Assembly: GCF_964283195.1 (NCBI RefSeq)
Contig: NZ_CAXYLH010000005.1
Reading direction: 5' to 3' (one strand)
Source of the DNA: Paratractidigestivibacter sp003150175
Lineage (GTDB): Bacteria; Actinomycetota; Coriobacteriia; Coriobacteriales; Atopobiaceae
DNA: 64,000 nt
Under the pieces are notes generated by a model. That model searched no databases, was not told the DNA's origin, and worked only from the letters and a program-made list of their open reading frames with translations. Position numbers and translations under genes: made by a program. How positions within the stretch are numbered: position 1 is the stretch's first letter; each line of letters starts with the position of its first letter. Positions 44,320-52,899 of this stretch are shown piece by piece.

Positions 44320-45558
44320 GTGGATTCGAAGAGGGATTACTACGAGGTCCTCGGCGTCTCGAAGGACGCCGACGCGAAAACCATCAAGCGCGCGTTCCTC
44401 AAGCTCGCGCGCAAGCTTCACCCCGACGTCTCGGACGACCCGGACGCCGAGGAGAAATTCAAGGAGGTCAACGAGGCCTACACCGTCCTCTCCGATGACC
44501 AGAAGCGCGCGAACTACGACCGCTACGGCGACCCGAACGGGCCTGCCGGCTTCGGCTCCGACTACGTCGACGTCTCGGACATCTTCGGTGGTTCGGGCTT
44601 CGGCTTCGGCGACATCTTCGACTCGTTCTTCGGCGGCGGCCGGGGCGGCGCCGGCGGTGCCCAAGCGCGCACGCGCGGGCGCGACATGGGCATCCACCTG
44701 CAGGTGACCCTCGAGGAGGCCGCCGCCGGCTGCACAAAGACGCTCTCGTACGAGCGCCTGGCGCCCTGCGACGACTGCAACGGCACGGGCGCCGCGGAGG
44801 GCGGCCGCATGCAGACCTGCTCGCGCTGCCACGGCACGGGCCGCGTCGTCGAGGTCCAGCGCACGATCTTCGGCCAGATGCAGACCCAGTCCGAGTGCCC
44901 CGACTGCGGCGGCACCGGCAAGGTCATCGACCACCCGTGCGAGACCTGCGACGGCCAGGGCCGCACCCCCTCGCGCGAGAAGGTCGAGGTCAAGATCCCC
45001 GCGGGCATTCACTCCGGCCAGACCGTCAAGGTCTCCGGCAAGGGCGAGGCGGGCCTGCGCGGAGACACCTGCGGCGACCTCGTGGTCAGCGTCGAGATCA
45101 AGCCGAGCGAGCGCTTCGAGCGCCAGGGCGACGACCTCTACTGCACGGTCAAGGTCGACTCCCTCCAGGCGATCCTCGGCACGAGCGTGACCATCGACGG
45201 CGTCATGGCGGACGAGAAGGTCAAGGTGGACGTCCCCGCGGGCTGCCAGTTTGGCCAGCAGGTCGTCGTCGAGCGCCGCGGCATGCCGCGCATGGGCATG
45301 ATCGCGCGCGGCAACCTCGTCGCGGTCGTCCAGGTCGAGACCCCGACCGACCTCACAAAGAAGCAGCTCCTCGCCATCGGCGCCATCGAGGCCGAGCGCG
45401 GACTCGGCGACGCCGCCGACGCGGCCGAGACCGCCGGCGAGGAGCTCCACGATAAGGCCGAGAAGCTCAAGGACGAGCTCGAAGAGGAGGTCTCCGAGCA
45501 CTTCAGCGGGGACAAATGGCGCGCCCCCAAGAACCCGTTCAAGGGCAAGAAGAAGTGA
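44320..45558 (+). CDS. dnaJ: Molecular chaperone DnaJ
   Basis: 412 aa. J domain DYYEVLGVSKDADAKTIKRA with HPD, Gly/Phe-rich region (about 75-105), zinc domain with CDDCNGTG, CSRCHGTG, CPDCGGTG and CETCDGQG, two beta domains (IPAGIHSGQTVKVSGKGEAG; VDVPAGCQFGQQVVV), and a charged helical C-terminus. The GTG at 44320 gives MDSKRDYY and has GGAG 11 nt upstream; GTG 44299 is less likely. No complete CIRCE or HspR operator is seen upstream; only half of CIRCE (GAGTGCT) occurs at 44297-44303. Confidence 0.93.
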   Translation: MDSKRDYYEVLGVSKDADAKTIKRAFLKLARKLHPDVSDDPDAEEKFKEVNEAYTVLSDDQKRANYDRYGDPNGPAGFGSDYVDVSDIFGGSGFGFGDIFDSFFGGGRGGAGGAQARTRGRDMGIHLQVTLEEAAAGCTKTLSYERLAPCDDCNGTGAAEGGRMQTCSRCHGTGRVVEVQRTIFGQMQTQSECPDCGGTGKVIDHPCETCDGQGRTPSREKVEVKIPAGIHSGQTVKVSGKGEAGLRGDTCGDLVVSVEIKPSERFERQGDDLYCTVKVDSLQAILGTSVTIDGVMADEKVKVDVPAGCQFGQQVVVERRGMPRMGMIARGNLVAVVQVETPTDLTKKQLLAIGAIEAERGLGDAADAAETAGEELHDKAEKLKDELEEEVSEHFSGDKWRAPKNPFKGKKK

Positions 45559-46907
45559 CGGCCCGCGCCCCGCGCGCGGCGCTCGCCAACCTCGGGTGCC
45601 GCGTGAACCGCGTCGAGCTCGACGCCATCGCGGTCAAGCTCGAGGCCGCGGGCTTCCTGCTCTGCGGCGAGTCCGACGCCGACTACATCGTGATCAACAC
45701 CTGTGCCGTGACGGGCGAGGCGGAGGCCAAGACGCGCAAGGCCATCCGTCACGCCGCGTCGCGGCCGCAGGCCCCGCTCGTCGTGGCCACGGGCTGCGTG
45801 GCGTCGTTATTCGCCGACGAGCTCTCCGCGCTCGCGCCCAACGTCCACGTCGTCGCGAATAAACGCGAGGTCGCAGACTATGTGATTCGCCTTGCGAAGA
45901 GCGCGGAGAGCCTCGCGGAGGCCGGCTCGCCCGGGACGGAGGGAATCCCCTCAGCTTGCGATGCGCCGTCCGCCCGTGATGGCTCGGCAGCTTGCGGGTC
46001 CTCTTCCGACGCCAGGCACCCGGTGACGCCGACGGGCCGCACGCGCCCCGGCGTCCAGGTGCAGGACGGCTGCGACAACCGCTGCACGTACTGCATCATC
46101 TGGAAGGCCCGCGGCCGCGCCCGCTCCTTCGACCCCGCTGAAATCGAGGAAGAGGTGCGCGCCGCCATGGCCAGGGGCGCCCACGAGGTCGTGCTCACGG
46201 GCATCAACCTCGGTGACTACCGGTGGGGGAGCGCGGAGGACCCGCTCAGGCTCCCGGGGCTTCTTTCCCGCCTGCTCGAGCGGACGGGCGTCGAGAGGCT
46301 CAGGCTCTCCTCCATCGAGCCGCCCGACGTGACGGATGACCTCGCGCGGCTCATGGCTGCTTCCAACGGCCGCGTAGCCCCGTTTTTGCATATCTGCCTG
46401 CAGTCAGGCTGCGACGAGACGCTGCGGCGCATGGCACGTGTGTACCGAACCCCGCTCTTCCGCGAGAACGTCCAGCGAGCCCGCTCGCTCATGCCTGACC
46501 TGGCGCTCGGGACCGACCTCATCGTCGGCTTCCCCGGCGAGACGGACGCGCAGTTCGAGGAATCGCTCGCGTTCTGCGAGGAGATGCGCTTCGCTAAGAT
46601 GCACATCTTCCGCTATTCCCGCCGTCCCGGTACCCCGGCCGCTGAGTTTCCCGACCAGGTATCGCCGCAGGTCATGGCGGAGCGCTCGCTCCGCGCCCAT
46701 GAGCTCGCTGCGCGTCTGCGGCTCGAAGAGGTCTCGCGCCTCGTCGGCAAGCGCGACCTCGTCGTCGTCCAGTACCCGGGCAGGGCTGTCTCCAGCGGCC
46801 TCTTCGACGTCGCCGTCGATCCCGCGGTCCCGCTCGACACGCTCCTGCCGGTTCGATTCACCGACGTCCGCGAGGACGGCACTCTCATCGGGGAGAAGTC
46901 CGCTTAA
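45555..46907 (+). CDS. mtaB: tRNA (N6-L-threonylcarbamoyladenosine(37)-C2)-methylthiotransferase MtaB
   Basis: 450 aa. Radical SAM enzyme making ms2t6A37. N-terminal UPF0004 domain with three cluster Cys (LGCRVNRVE, NTCAVT, TGCVA), then the radical SAM motif VQDGCDNRCTYCIIWKARGR, and a TRAM-like C-terminus. A 30-residue Ala/Ser-rich insert (about 120-155) separates the domains. GTG start overlaps the dnaJ stop (GTGA). This dnaJ-mtaB adjacency also occurs in Gram-positives. Confidence 0.9.
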   Translation: MTARAPRAALANLGCRVNRVELDAIAVKLEAAGFLLCGESDADYIVINTCAVTGEAEAKTRKAIRHAASRPQAPLVVATGCVASLFADELSALAPNVHVVANKREVADYVIRLAKSAESLAEAGSPGTEGIPSACDAPSARDGSAACGSSSDARHPVTPTGRTRPGVQVQDGCDNRCTYCIIWKARGRARSFDPAEIEEEVRAAMARGAHEVVLTGINLGDYRWGSAEDPLRLPGLLSRLLERTGVERLRLSSIEPPDVTDDLARLMAASNGRVAPFLHICLQSGCDETLRRMARVYRTPLFRENVQRARSLMPDLALGTDLIVGFPGETDAQFEESLAFCEEMRFAKMHIFRYSRRPGTPAAEFPDQVSPQVMAERSLRAHELAARLRLEEVSRLVGKRDLVVVQYPGRAVSSGLFDVAVDPAVPLDTLLPVRFTDVREDGTLIGEKSA

Positions 46908-46910
46908 CGC

Positions 46911-47044
46911 GCTCGCCGCGCCTGACCGGGTGCGCATTAGTTGGTCGCGAGTTCCGCATGAGCCGGAGGCCACTTAATGTGGCCTCCGTGCGAAGAGGAC
47001 TGTTCGAGCAGGCAACTAATGCGCAGAGGCCAGGCGCGGCGGGC
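46911..47044. repeat. 134-bp nested inverted-repeat element
   Basis: Three nested stems: outer 46911-46924 with 47031-47044 (14 bp, one G-T), middle 46931-46943 with 47013-47025 (13 bp perfect), inner 46965-46973 with 46979-46987 (9 bp perfect, TTAAT loop). It fills the gap between converging genes and could terminate both, or be a small non-autonomous mobile element with long terminal repeats. Confidence 0.85.
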
Positions 47045-47065
47045 GCGCTAAGCGGGCGGCGGGGC

Positions 47066-47461
47066 CTAGAATCCCAGCGTCATCTGGAGCTCGTTGACGG
47101 CCTCGACGTGCGTTTTCTTGCGCTTCTTCTTGGGCTTGGGCGCGGGGGCCGCCTGCTGCGCTCCGAATGCCTTGCCGTCGGCGAAGTACTTGTTGTACAC
47201 GCCGTCGATCACGGAAGACACGAGGTCGAGCGACTCGGCGGCCGTGACCGCCTCGGCGAGCTTGGGGTCGCAGCACGAGTCGACGCCCTCCTCGGTGAGG
47301 CGGCCCGTCTCGTCGGAGAAGGCGGCGATCCAGTTGGCGATCTGGACCGACATCGCGACGCCGTTCGCGTCTGCGATGCGCTTGAGCTTCTCGTGCTCCT
47401 CGTCGGAGAGCCAGAACGCCATGCGGCGGCGTCCCTCGGGGTTATACTGCTTGGTCGACAT
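47066..47461 (-). CDS. Hypothetical protein with possible ribbon-helix-helix start
   Basis: 131 aa. The start MSTKQYNPEGRRRMAFWLSD is followed by EEHEKLKRIADANGVAMSV and QIANWI, which resembles a beta strand plus two helices of ribbon-helix-helix regulators or relaxosome accessory proteins, but the match is loose. The middle is acidic and helical; a Pro/Lys-rich stretch (PKPKKKRKK, about 108-116) precedes the end. AAGGA 7 nt before the ATG, and a good minus-strand promoter. Not part of an operon. Function unknown; a DNA-binding role is inference. Confidence 0.7.
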   Translation of the reverse strand: MSTKQYNPEGRRRMAFWLSDEEHEKLKRIADANGVAMSVQIANWIAAFSDETGRLTEEGVDSCCDPKLAEAVTAAESLDLVSSVIDGVYNKYFADGKAFGAQQAAPAPKPKKKRKKTHVEAVNELQMTLGF

Positions 47462-47481
47462 AGCGAGTCCTTTTTACCTGC

Positions 47482-47509
47482 TTTTATAGTGCTTCTTTGT
47501 GTGATGGCA
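47482..47509 (-). promoter_or_regulatory. Promoter of the 131-aa gene
   Basis: Minus strand TTGCCA, 16-bp spacer, TATAAA; transcription would start about 12-14 nt before the start codon region. Confidence 0.65.
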
Positions 47510-47644
47510 AAAGCTTAGCACAATGGTTGTGCGTAGTCGATTGCCCCCGATAGCCGCCGCGGGGCGACGTGGTTCCCCGTTCGAGGTACACTAGCAGTCG
47601 TTATGCGGGCAAGGCCCCGCCAAGCCAAACACCTCCGGAGGAGC

Positions 47645-48652
47645 ATGGAACCCACCCACGTTCGCCTTACCATCCCAGATTCCATTGACCCGACCGAGCT
47701 CATGGGGCCCGCCGACGCGCTGCTGCGCAGGGTCGAGGGCGCCTTCGACGCCATGGTCGCCGTGCGCGGCAACCACATCAGCCTCACCGGCGAGGTAGAC
47801 GAGGTCGAGCTCGCGACCTCGGTCTTCTCGCGTATGATTCGCCTGGTCGAGGCGGGCGACGGCCTTACGACCGACGACGTCGACCTGCTCATCGACCGCG
47901 TGCGGCACGGCGCGCAGCGCATGGACGTGCTCGCCGACGATGTGCTGCTGACCTTCAGGGGCCGGGCGATCCGGCCTAAGACCGCGGGCCAGAAGCGCTA
48001 CGTCGACTCGATCCGGAGGAACACGATCACCTTCGGCGTGGGCCCAGCCGGCACCGGCAAGACCTACCTCGCCATGGCGATGGCCGTCGCCGCCCTCAAG
48101 CGCAAGGAGGTCGGCCGCATCGTCCTTGCGCGCCCTGTCGTCGAGGCGGGGGAGTCGCTCGGGTTCCTCCCCGGAACGCTGCAAGAGAAGCTCGACCCCT
48201 ACGTTCGGCCGCTCTACGATGCGCTCTTCGACATGACGGACATGGAGCGCGGCAACTCACTCATCGAGCAGGGCGTCATCGAGATCGCGCCTCTGGCCTT
48301 CATGCGCGGCCGCACGATGAACGACGCCTTCGTCATCCTCGACGAGGCGCAGAACACAACGCCCGAGCAGATGAAGATGTTCCTCACGCGCCTCGGCTTC
48401 AACTCGAAGTTCGTGGTCACCGGCGACGCGTCCCAGAAGGATCTCAAGGGCGCCTCCGGCCTCGACCACGCCCGCCGTGTGCTCGCCGGCGTCGACGACA
48501 TCTCCTTCATCGACCTCGACCGCAACGATATCGTGCGCCACACGCTCGTCGCGCGCATCGTCGATGCGTATAACGCAGCCGCCCAGAAGGGCCCGGAGGC
48601 CGGTCGGCGCCCCTCGCCCTTGGGCCAAGACATAGAACCGAAGGAGGCCTAG
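47645..48652 (+). CDS. phoH: PhoH-like ATPase
   Basis: 335 aa. Widespread cytoplasmic ATPase, thought to act in RNA metabolism; linked with YbeY. Short N-terminal KH-like region, then P-loop GVGPAGTGKTYLAMA (about 136-150), ARPVVEAGESLGFLPG and the Walker B VILDEAQNTTPEQMKMFLTR. ATG 47645 with CGGAGGAGC upstream. Heads the run phoH-ybeY-dgkA-era-recO. TACACT at 47587-47592 may be its -10. Confidence 0.93.
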   Translation: MEPTHVRLTIPDSIDPTELMGPADALLRRVEGAFDAMVAVRGNHISLTGEVDEVELATSVFSRMIRLVEAGDGLTTDDVDLLIDRVRHGAQRMDVLADDVLLTFRGRAIRPKTAGQKRYVDSIRRNTITFGVGPAGTGKTYLAMAMAVAALKRKEVGRIVLARPVVEAGESLGFLPGTLQEKLDPYVRPLYDALFDMTDMERGNSLIEQGVIEIAPLAFMRGRTMNDAFVILDEAQNTTPEQMKMFLTRLGFNSKFVVTGDASQKDLKGASGLDHARRVLAGVDDISFIDLDRNDIVRHTLVARIVDAYNAAAQKGPEAGRRPSPLGQDIEPKEA

Positions 48653-48653
48653 C

Positions 48654-49163
48654 ATGGCCGCAAGCCTAGACTTCTCCAACGATGAGGAGCTTGAGTTCCC
48701 GCTTCCCGAAGACGAGGTTGGGGCGCTCCTCGATGCCGTCCTCTCGCATGAGGGCGTTGAGCGCGAGTGCTACGTCTCGGTATCGGTCGTCTCCGACGAG
48801 GACATCGCCGCGACCAACGGCGAGTGGCGCGGAGTCGACGCGCCCACGGACGTCGTGAGCCTCGAGTGCGAGCGCCCCGACGACCCCGACCTCGCGCCCG
48901 GCGAGCCCTGCGAGCTCGGCGACATCGTGCTCGCGCCCGCCTACATCGAGGCGCAGTCTGCGCGCTTCGGCACGACCTTCGCCGACGAGGTGCGCCTGCT
49001 GCTCGTGCACGGGGCGCTCCACCTGCTCGGGCACGACCATCTGGACGACGAGTCCGCCGAGGCCATGGAGGCGCTCGAGGACGACATCCTTCGCGGCGTG
49101 GCCACCGACGGCACGCTCGGGCACGTCGTCATCACGCGCCATCGCACGGAGGACGAGGCATGA
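48654..49163 (+). CDS. ybeY: Endoribonuclease YbeY (rRNA maturation)
   Basis: 169 aa zinc metalloprotein for 16S rRNA 3'-end maturation and ribosome quality control. The metal motif HGALHLLGHDHLDD (H-x3-H-x5-H) is near residues 119-132; DVVSLE and GDIVLA precede it. AAGGAGG before the ATG, one base after the phoH stop. Overlaps dgkA by 4 nt. Confidence 0.94.
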   Translation: MAASLDFSNDEELEFPLPEDEVGALLDAVLSHEGVERECYVSVSVVSDEDIAATNGEWRGVDAPTDVVSLECERPDDPDLAPGEPCELGDIVLAPAYIEAQSARFGTTFADEVRLLLVHGALHLLGHDHLDDESAEAMEALEDDILRGVATDGTLGHVVITRHRTEDEA

Positions 49164-49543
49164 TCCCGGGGTCCAACAGCGACCACCCGAGCTTCAAGAA
49201 GAGCTTCGGCTTCGCGCTGCAGGGCTTCCGCTACACGCTGGCGACCGAGCGCAACATCCGCGTGATGCTCGGAGGCGCCGCGTTCGCGGTGGTTATGGGG
49301 CTCGTGCTGCAGCTCGACCTCGTGAGCTGGGCGATCGTGCTTCTTTGCATCGGCTGCGTGCTCGCGGCCGAGCTCATGAACACCGCCATCGAGACCGTCG
49401 TCGACCTCGTGAGCCCCGAGTACCACCCGCTCGCCGGCCACGCCAAGGACATCGCCGCCGCCGCGGTCTACGTGCTGAGCTTCCTCGTCGCGGTCGTCGG
49501 CGTCTGCGTGTTCGCTAACGCCATCATTTCGAAGTTTATGTAG
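49160..49543 (+). CDS. dgkA: Diacylglycerol kinase family / undecaprenol kinase
   Basis: 127 aa membrane enzyme; in Gram-positives it mainly phosphorylates undecaprenol. FALQGFRYTLATERNIRVML, three membrane helices, and the catalytic AAELMNTAIETVVDL with HAKDIAAAAV. ATG overlaps the ybeY TGA (ATGA). Confidence 0.9.
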   Translation: MIPGSNSDHPSFKKSFGFALQGFRYTLATERNIRVMLGGAAFAVVMGLVLQLDLVSWAIVLLCIGCVLAAELMNTAIETVVDLVSPEYHPLAGHAKDIAAAAVYVLSFLVAVVGVCVFANAIISKFM

Positions 49544-49585
49544 GACATGAGGTGTTGTGCCATGTCTTGTGCTAAGGAGAATCAC

Positions 49586-50518
49586 ATGAGTTCCGAAACC
49601 AACAACGCCGCCGAGCCCGCTTTCCGCTCCGGCTTCGTCGCGCTCGTCGGCCGCCCCAACGCAGGGAAGTCCACGCTGCTCAACGCCTGCATGGGCGAGA
49701 AGATCGCCATCACCTCTCCGGTGGCGCAGACCACCCGCAAGCGCATGCGCGCCGTCATCAACACCCCCAACTCGCAGCTCGTCATCATCGACACCCCGGG
49801 CCTGCACAAGCCGAAGGACGCGCTCGGAAGCGAGCTCAACAAGTCCGCCCTGGGCGAGCTCGCCGACGCAGACGTGGTCGCGTTCCTCATCGACGCGACC
49901 AAGGAGGTCGGCACAGGCGACGAGTGGGTCGCCAACCACGTCGCAGCGGCCGACGCCGACTACAAGCTGCTCGTCCTCACCAAGGCGGATATCTCCAAGC
50001 CCGAACAGGTGAGCGCCCAGCTCGAGGCCGCGCAGAAGCTCTGCGACTTCGACGACGTCATCGTGACCTCCGCCAAGGAGGGCTTCAACGTCGACGGCTT
50101 CGTTGAACTCGTGAGCGCGCACCTCCCCGAGGGGCCGCGCTGGTTCCCCGAGGGCATGGACACCGACACCACCGACGAGGAGCTCGTCGCCGAGTTCGTG
50201 CGCGAGAAGCTCTTCCTCAACCTGCGCCAGGAGCTCCCGCACTCCGTCGGCGTCATGTGCGAGGACGAGATCCAGATCGCGGACGATGGCCACGCCTCGA
50301 TCTCCTGCACGATCCTCGTCGAGCGCGAGGGCCAGAAGGGCATCGTCGTGGGCAAGGGCGGCTCGATGATCAAGAAGGTCGGCATCGAGGCGCGCCGCGA
50401 CATCGAGCGCCTGCTCGGCCGCAAGGTCTACCTCGACCTCAAGGTCCGCGTCGAGCCGCAGTGGCGCCGCAACGCGAACATCATCCAGCGCCTCGGCTAC
50501 TCCGTCGAGGACGAGTAG
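49586..50518 (+). CDS. era: GTPase Era
   Basis: 310 aa. Binds 16S rRNA and assists 30S assembly. G1 GRPNAGKSTLLNA, G3 DTPGLHKPKDALG, G4 LTKAD (variant of NKxD), and a C-terminal KH domain (EREGQKGIVVGKGGSMIKKV). AAGGAGAATCAC precedes ATG 49586. The G4 variant TKAD occurs in other Era proteins of the group; I note it without further claim. Confidence 0.93.
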   Translation: MSSETNNAAEPAFRSGFVALVGRPNAGKSTLLNACMGEKIAITSPVAQTTRKRMRAVINTPNSQLVIIDTPGLHKPKDALGSELNKSALGELADADVVAFLIDATKEVGTGDEWVANHVAAADADYKLLVLTKADISKPEQVSAQLEAAQKLCDFDDVIVTSAKEGFNVDGFVELVSAHLPEGPRWFPEGMDTDTTDEELVAEFVREKLFLNLRQELPHSVGVMCEDEIQIADDGHASISCTILVEREGQKGIVVGKGGSMIKKVGIEARRDIERLLGRKVYLDLKVRVEPQWRRNANIIQRLGYSVEDE

Positions 50519-50524
50519 GGGCCT

Positions 50525-51283
50525 GTGCCCGTGGCGGGCGGCAGGCGCACATACCATGCCCGGGCTTGCGTGCTCGATCGCACGAAGCTTGGGGAGACCG
50601 ACCTCATCCTGACTCTGCTCGGCAGCAACGGGGCCCAGCTCAGGGCCGTTGCCAAGGGGGCAAGAAGGCCCGGCGGCAAGCTCGCCGGCAAGGTCCAGCT
50701 CTTCTGTGAGTGCGATCTGCTGCTCGCGAAGGGGCGAAGCCTCGACGTGGTCGCCGAGGCCTCGCTCGTCGACGCGCACGCGATCCTGCGCGGCGAGCTC
50801 GAGCGCGTGAGCGCGGCCTCCTGCGTCTGCGAGGTCGCGCGCCTGTGCTGCTTCGAGGACGCGGAGGACCCGTTCCTCTACGCCATAACCTCGCGCGCCC
50901 TCACGGCGTGCGAGCAGGCCGCGGACCGGGCGCACCTTGACCTCACCTGCGCTGCGTTCGCGTTCAAGGTGCTCGCCCACGCGGGCTGGCGCCCCGAGCT
51001 CGACGCCTGCTGCGCGTGCGGCGACGCGGCGATCTCGCGCTTCTCGCCGCTCGCGGGGGGCGTGCTCTGCGAGAGCTGCGCCAAGGATGTCGCGGGCGCG
51101 GAGCCCGTTGGGGCCTCGCAGGTCGCCTGGTTGCGTGCGCTCCTCTCGGGCATCTTCGACGAGCTGCTTGCCGCGCCCGTCGACGAAGCGACGGCGGTCT
51201 GGCTGCTCTCGTGCGCGCACCGTTGGTGCGCCGCACACCTCGATGCCCGCCTGCGCGCCATGGAATTCGCCCTCAGCTGCTGA
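50525..51283 (+). CDS. recO: DNA repair protein RecO
   Basis: 252 aa. Loads RecA with RecR and RecF. OB-fold N-terminus (ARACVLDRTKLGETDLILTL), helical middle, and a zinc-binding CCACGDA ... CESCAKD. GTG 50525 lies 7 nt after era; GTG 50531 is an alternative. Last gene of the phoH run, converging on maf. Confidence 0.9.
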   Translation: MPVAGGRRTYHARACVLDRTKLGETDLILTLLGSNGAQLRAVAKGARRPGGKLAGKVQLFCECDLLLAKGRSLDVVAEASLVDAHAILRGELERVSAASCVCEVARLCCFEDAEDPFLYAITSRALTACEQAADRAHLDLTCAAFAFKVLAHAGWRPELDACCACGDAAISRFSPLAGGVLCESCAKDVAGAEPVGASQVAWLRALLSGIFDELLAAPVDEATAVWLLSCAHRWCAAHLDARLRAMEFALSC

Positions 51284-51335
51284 TGGCGGCGAGAGCCTCC
51301 GCGCGCTTCTCGCTTCTCGCTGCTCGTTGCTCGCA

Positions 51336-51582
51336 CGGGAATCCTCGGGTGTCGGTAATCGTTCACCGGAATCTGGCAGCGTCGGTAACGTTACGACCCA
51401 GATTTGTCAAGATGCGCCCTTCTTGCCCCGTCTGCGGCTCGATTTGCACGGGAATCCCGGGGTGTCGGTAGTGTTTTCACCGGAATCTGCGACCGTCGGT
51501 ACCGACACTCCCGGATTTCGGTGCCGGTTTACCGACGCTGCCGGATTCCGGTGCGGCCTTACCGATGCCCCCCGAACTCTCG
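51336..51582. repeat. Convergent array of seven 21-24-bp units
   Basis: Four units point right (51336-51358, 51367-51388, 51449-51470, 51481-51501) and three point left (51500-51520, 51529-51550, 51559-51582). Unit pattern: CGGAATC, about 8 variable bases, GTCGGTAA. Neighbours are about 30 bp apart; the two groups meet head to head at GGTACC (51498-51503). The remaining 51284-51335 and 51583-51657 show nothing clear. Confidence 0.88.
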
Positions 51583-51657
51583 TGAGTCGGCCAGGATACG
51601 GCCGCAATTTGTCGCGGAGCTGGAAACGGTTTGTGCGTTCGCCGCTCTTAGAGCTTC

Positions 51658-52254
51658 TTAGCGGTCCGTGAGCGCCTCCAGCTCGCGGGCGAGGCGGGAC
51701 ACGGGCAGGCCGACGACGCTGAAGTAGTCGCCGCGGATGCCGCGCACAAGGAGCCTGCCGAGCCCCTGGATGCCGTAGGCGCCGGCCTTGTCCATGGGCT
51801 CGCCCGTCGCGACGTACGAGGCGATCTGAGCGTCCGAGAGGGGCCAGAACTCGACATCGGTGGTCTCGACGAAGGCGGAGCGCCCGAGCTCCTCCAGGTC
51901 CTCGGAGAGCCTGAGCGCGCAGCATCCGGTCGATACGTGGTGGATCTTGCCGGAAAGCTCTCGCAGCATGCGCGCGGCGTCGGCCGCGTCGGCCGGCTTG
52001 CCGAGCACATCGCCCTCGTCGTCCCAGACGATGGTGTCAGCGGCGACGAGAAGCCCGTCTTTGTCGGCGATGCCCCTTGCCCGCGCCGCGGCGAGACTCG
52101 CATCCGCTTTCTGCTCCGCCAGGCGGCCGACGAGGGCCACGGGGGCCTCGTCTTCACGGCGCGCTTCATCGATGTCGGCGGGCAGTGCCTCGAGCTCGTA
52201 GCCGAGCTCCTCGAGGAGCTGCCTGCGGCGGGGTGATTGGGATGCGAGGATCAT
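51658..52254 (-). CDS. maf: Maf-like nucleotide pyrophosphatase
   Basis: 198 aa. House-cleaning enzyme hydrolysing dTTP/UTP-like or modified nucleotides. LASQSPRRRQLLEELGY start, VAADTIVWDDEGDVLGKP, and the end GAYGIQGLGRLLVRGIRGDY FSVVGLP are typical. AAAGG 8 nt before ATG 52254. Lies after the ferredoxin gene on the same strand, 196 nt apart with a terminator between. Confidence 0.92.
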   Translation of the reverse strand: MILASQSPRRRQLLEELGYELEALPADIDEARREDEAPVALVGRLAEQKADASLAAARARGIADKDGLLVAADTIVWDDEGDVLGKPADAADAARMLRELSGKIHHVSTGCCALRLSEDLEELGRSAFVETTDVEFWPLSDAQIASYVATGEPMDKAGAYGIQGLGRLLVRGIRGDYFSVVGLPVSRLARELEALTDR

Positions 52255-52391
52255 CTGATTGCCTTTCGTGACGTGGTTATGGGGTTAGGGACAACAACGC
52301 GGCCACGGACGTGGGTTCCGCTCGAGCCTGGTCGCCGTCTGATGTCGATCGCGGCGCGCGTGCGAGAACTCGGCGCACGTCTCCAACATAC

Positions 52392-52424
52392 CAAAAGCGC
52401 CCCGCTCACGAAGAGCGGGGCGCT
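52392..52424 (-). terminator. Terminator of the ferredoxin gene
   Basis: Perfect 12-bp stem (52396-52407 with 52413-52424), 5-nt loop; minus strand continues TTTTGG. Confidence 0.88.
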
Positions 52425-52450
52425 GTGCTCCCGGTTTGGGAATGCCTCGG

Positions 52451-52636
52451 TTACTCGACCTCGATGGCGGAGACGGGGCAGTTGTCGGCGGCCTCCTGGG
52501 CGCTGTCCTCGGCGTCCTCGGGAACCTCCTCGACGATGGTCTCGGCAACGCCCTCGTCGCCGATGGCGAAGACCTCGGGGCAGGTGCCCTCGCACATACC
52601 GCAGCCGATGCAATCCTCGTTGACCGTAGCCTTCAT
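52451..52636 (-). CDS. Single-cluster [4Fe-4S] ferredoxin
   Basis: 61 aa, very acidic electron carrier. DCIGCGMCEGTCPEVF supplies three cluster Cys plus the extra Cys typical of the family, and NCPVSAIEVE the fourth. GAGAGGA 8 nt before the ATG. Partner enzymes are not adjacent. Its promoter region is short; 52637-52899 otherwise holds a long-range GC-rich inverted repeat (52802-52812 with about 52852-52862) that may end rlmD, and a duplicated 13-mer AGGGTGCCTAGCG (52873, 52893) at the rlmD stop. Confidence 0.93.
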   Translation of the reverse strand: MKATVNEDCIGCGMCEGTCPEVFAIGDEGVAETIVEEVPEDAEDSAQEAADNCPVSAIEVE

Positions 52637-52899
52637 GGTGAAATCCTCTCTCTAAGTCGGGCCCCTTACCCGAACTCTTATGTTTGTACCCTTTTATGGC
52701 CGTGCGGGCAACAACTTTTAGACGAGAGCCGGAAAAGACGCTGCGACCTGCGCTTTATTCCTACCAGTTAACAGTGATTAACTTCGTGACCCTACTCCAA
52801 GGGGCCGTTCCCTGGTGCCGTACGGCCTAAGAACGGCGAGGGACTGCGGAGGGGGACGGCCCGTGCCTGCGAAGGGTGCCTAGCGTCCGCTTAGGGTGC

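Noticed and set aside
44220..44320. CIRCE or HspR operator before dnaJ
   Set aside because: Only a half site GAGTGCT is seen; the other half with the fixed 9-bp gap is missing, and no CTTGAGT-n7-ACTCAAG is present.
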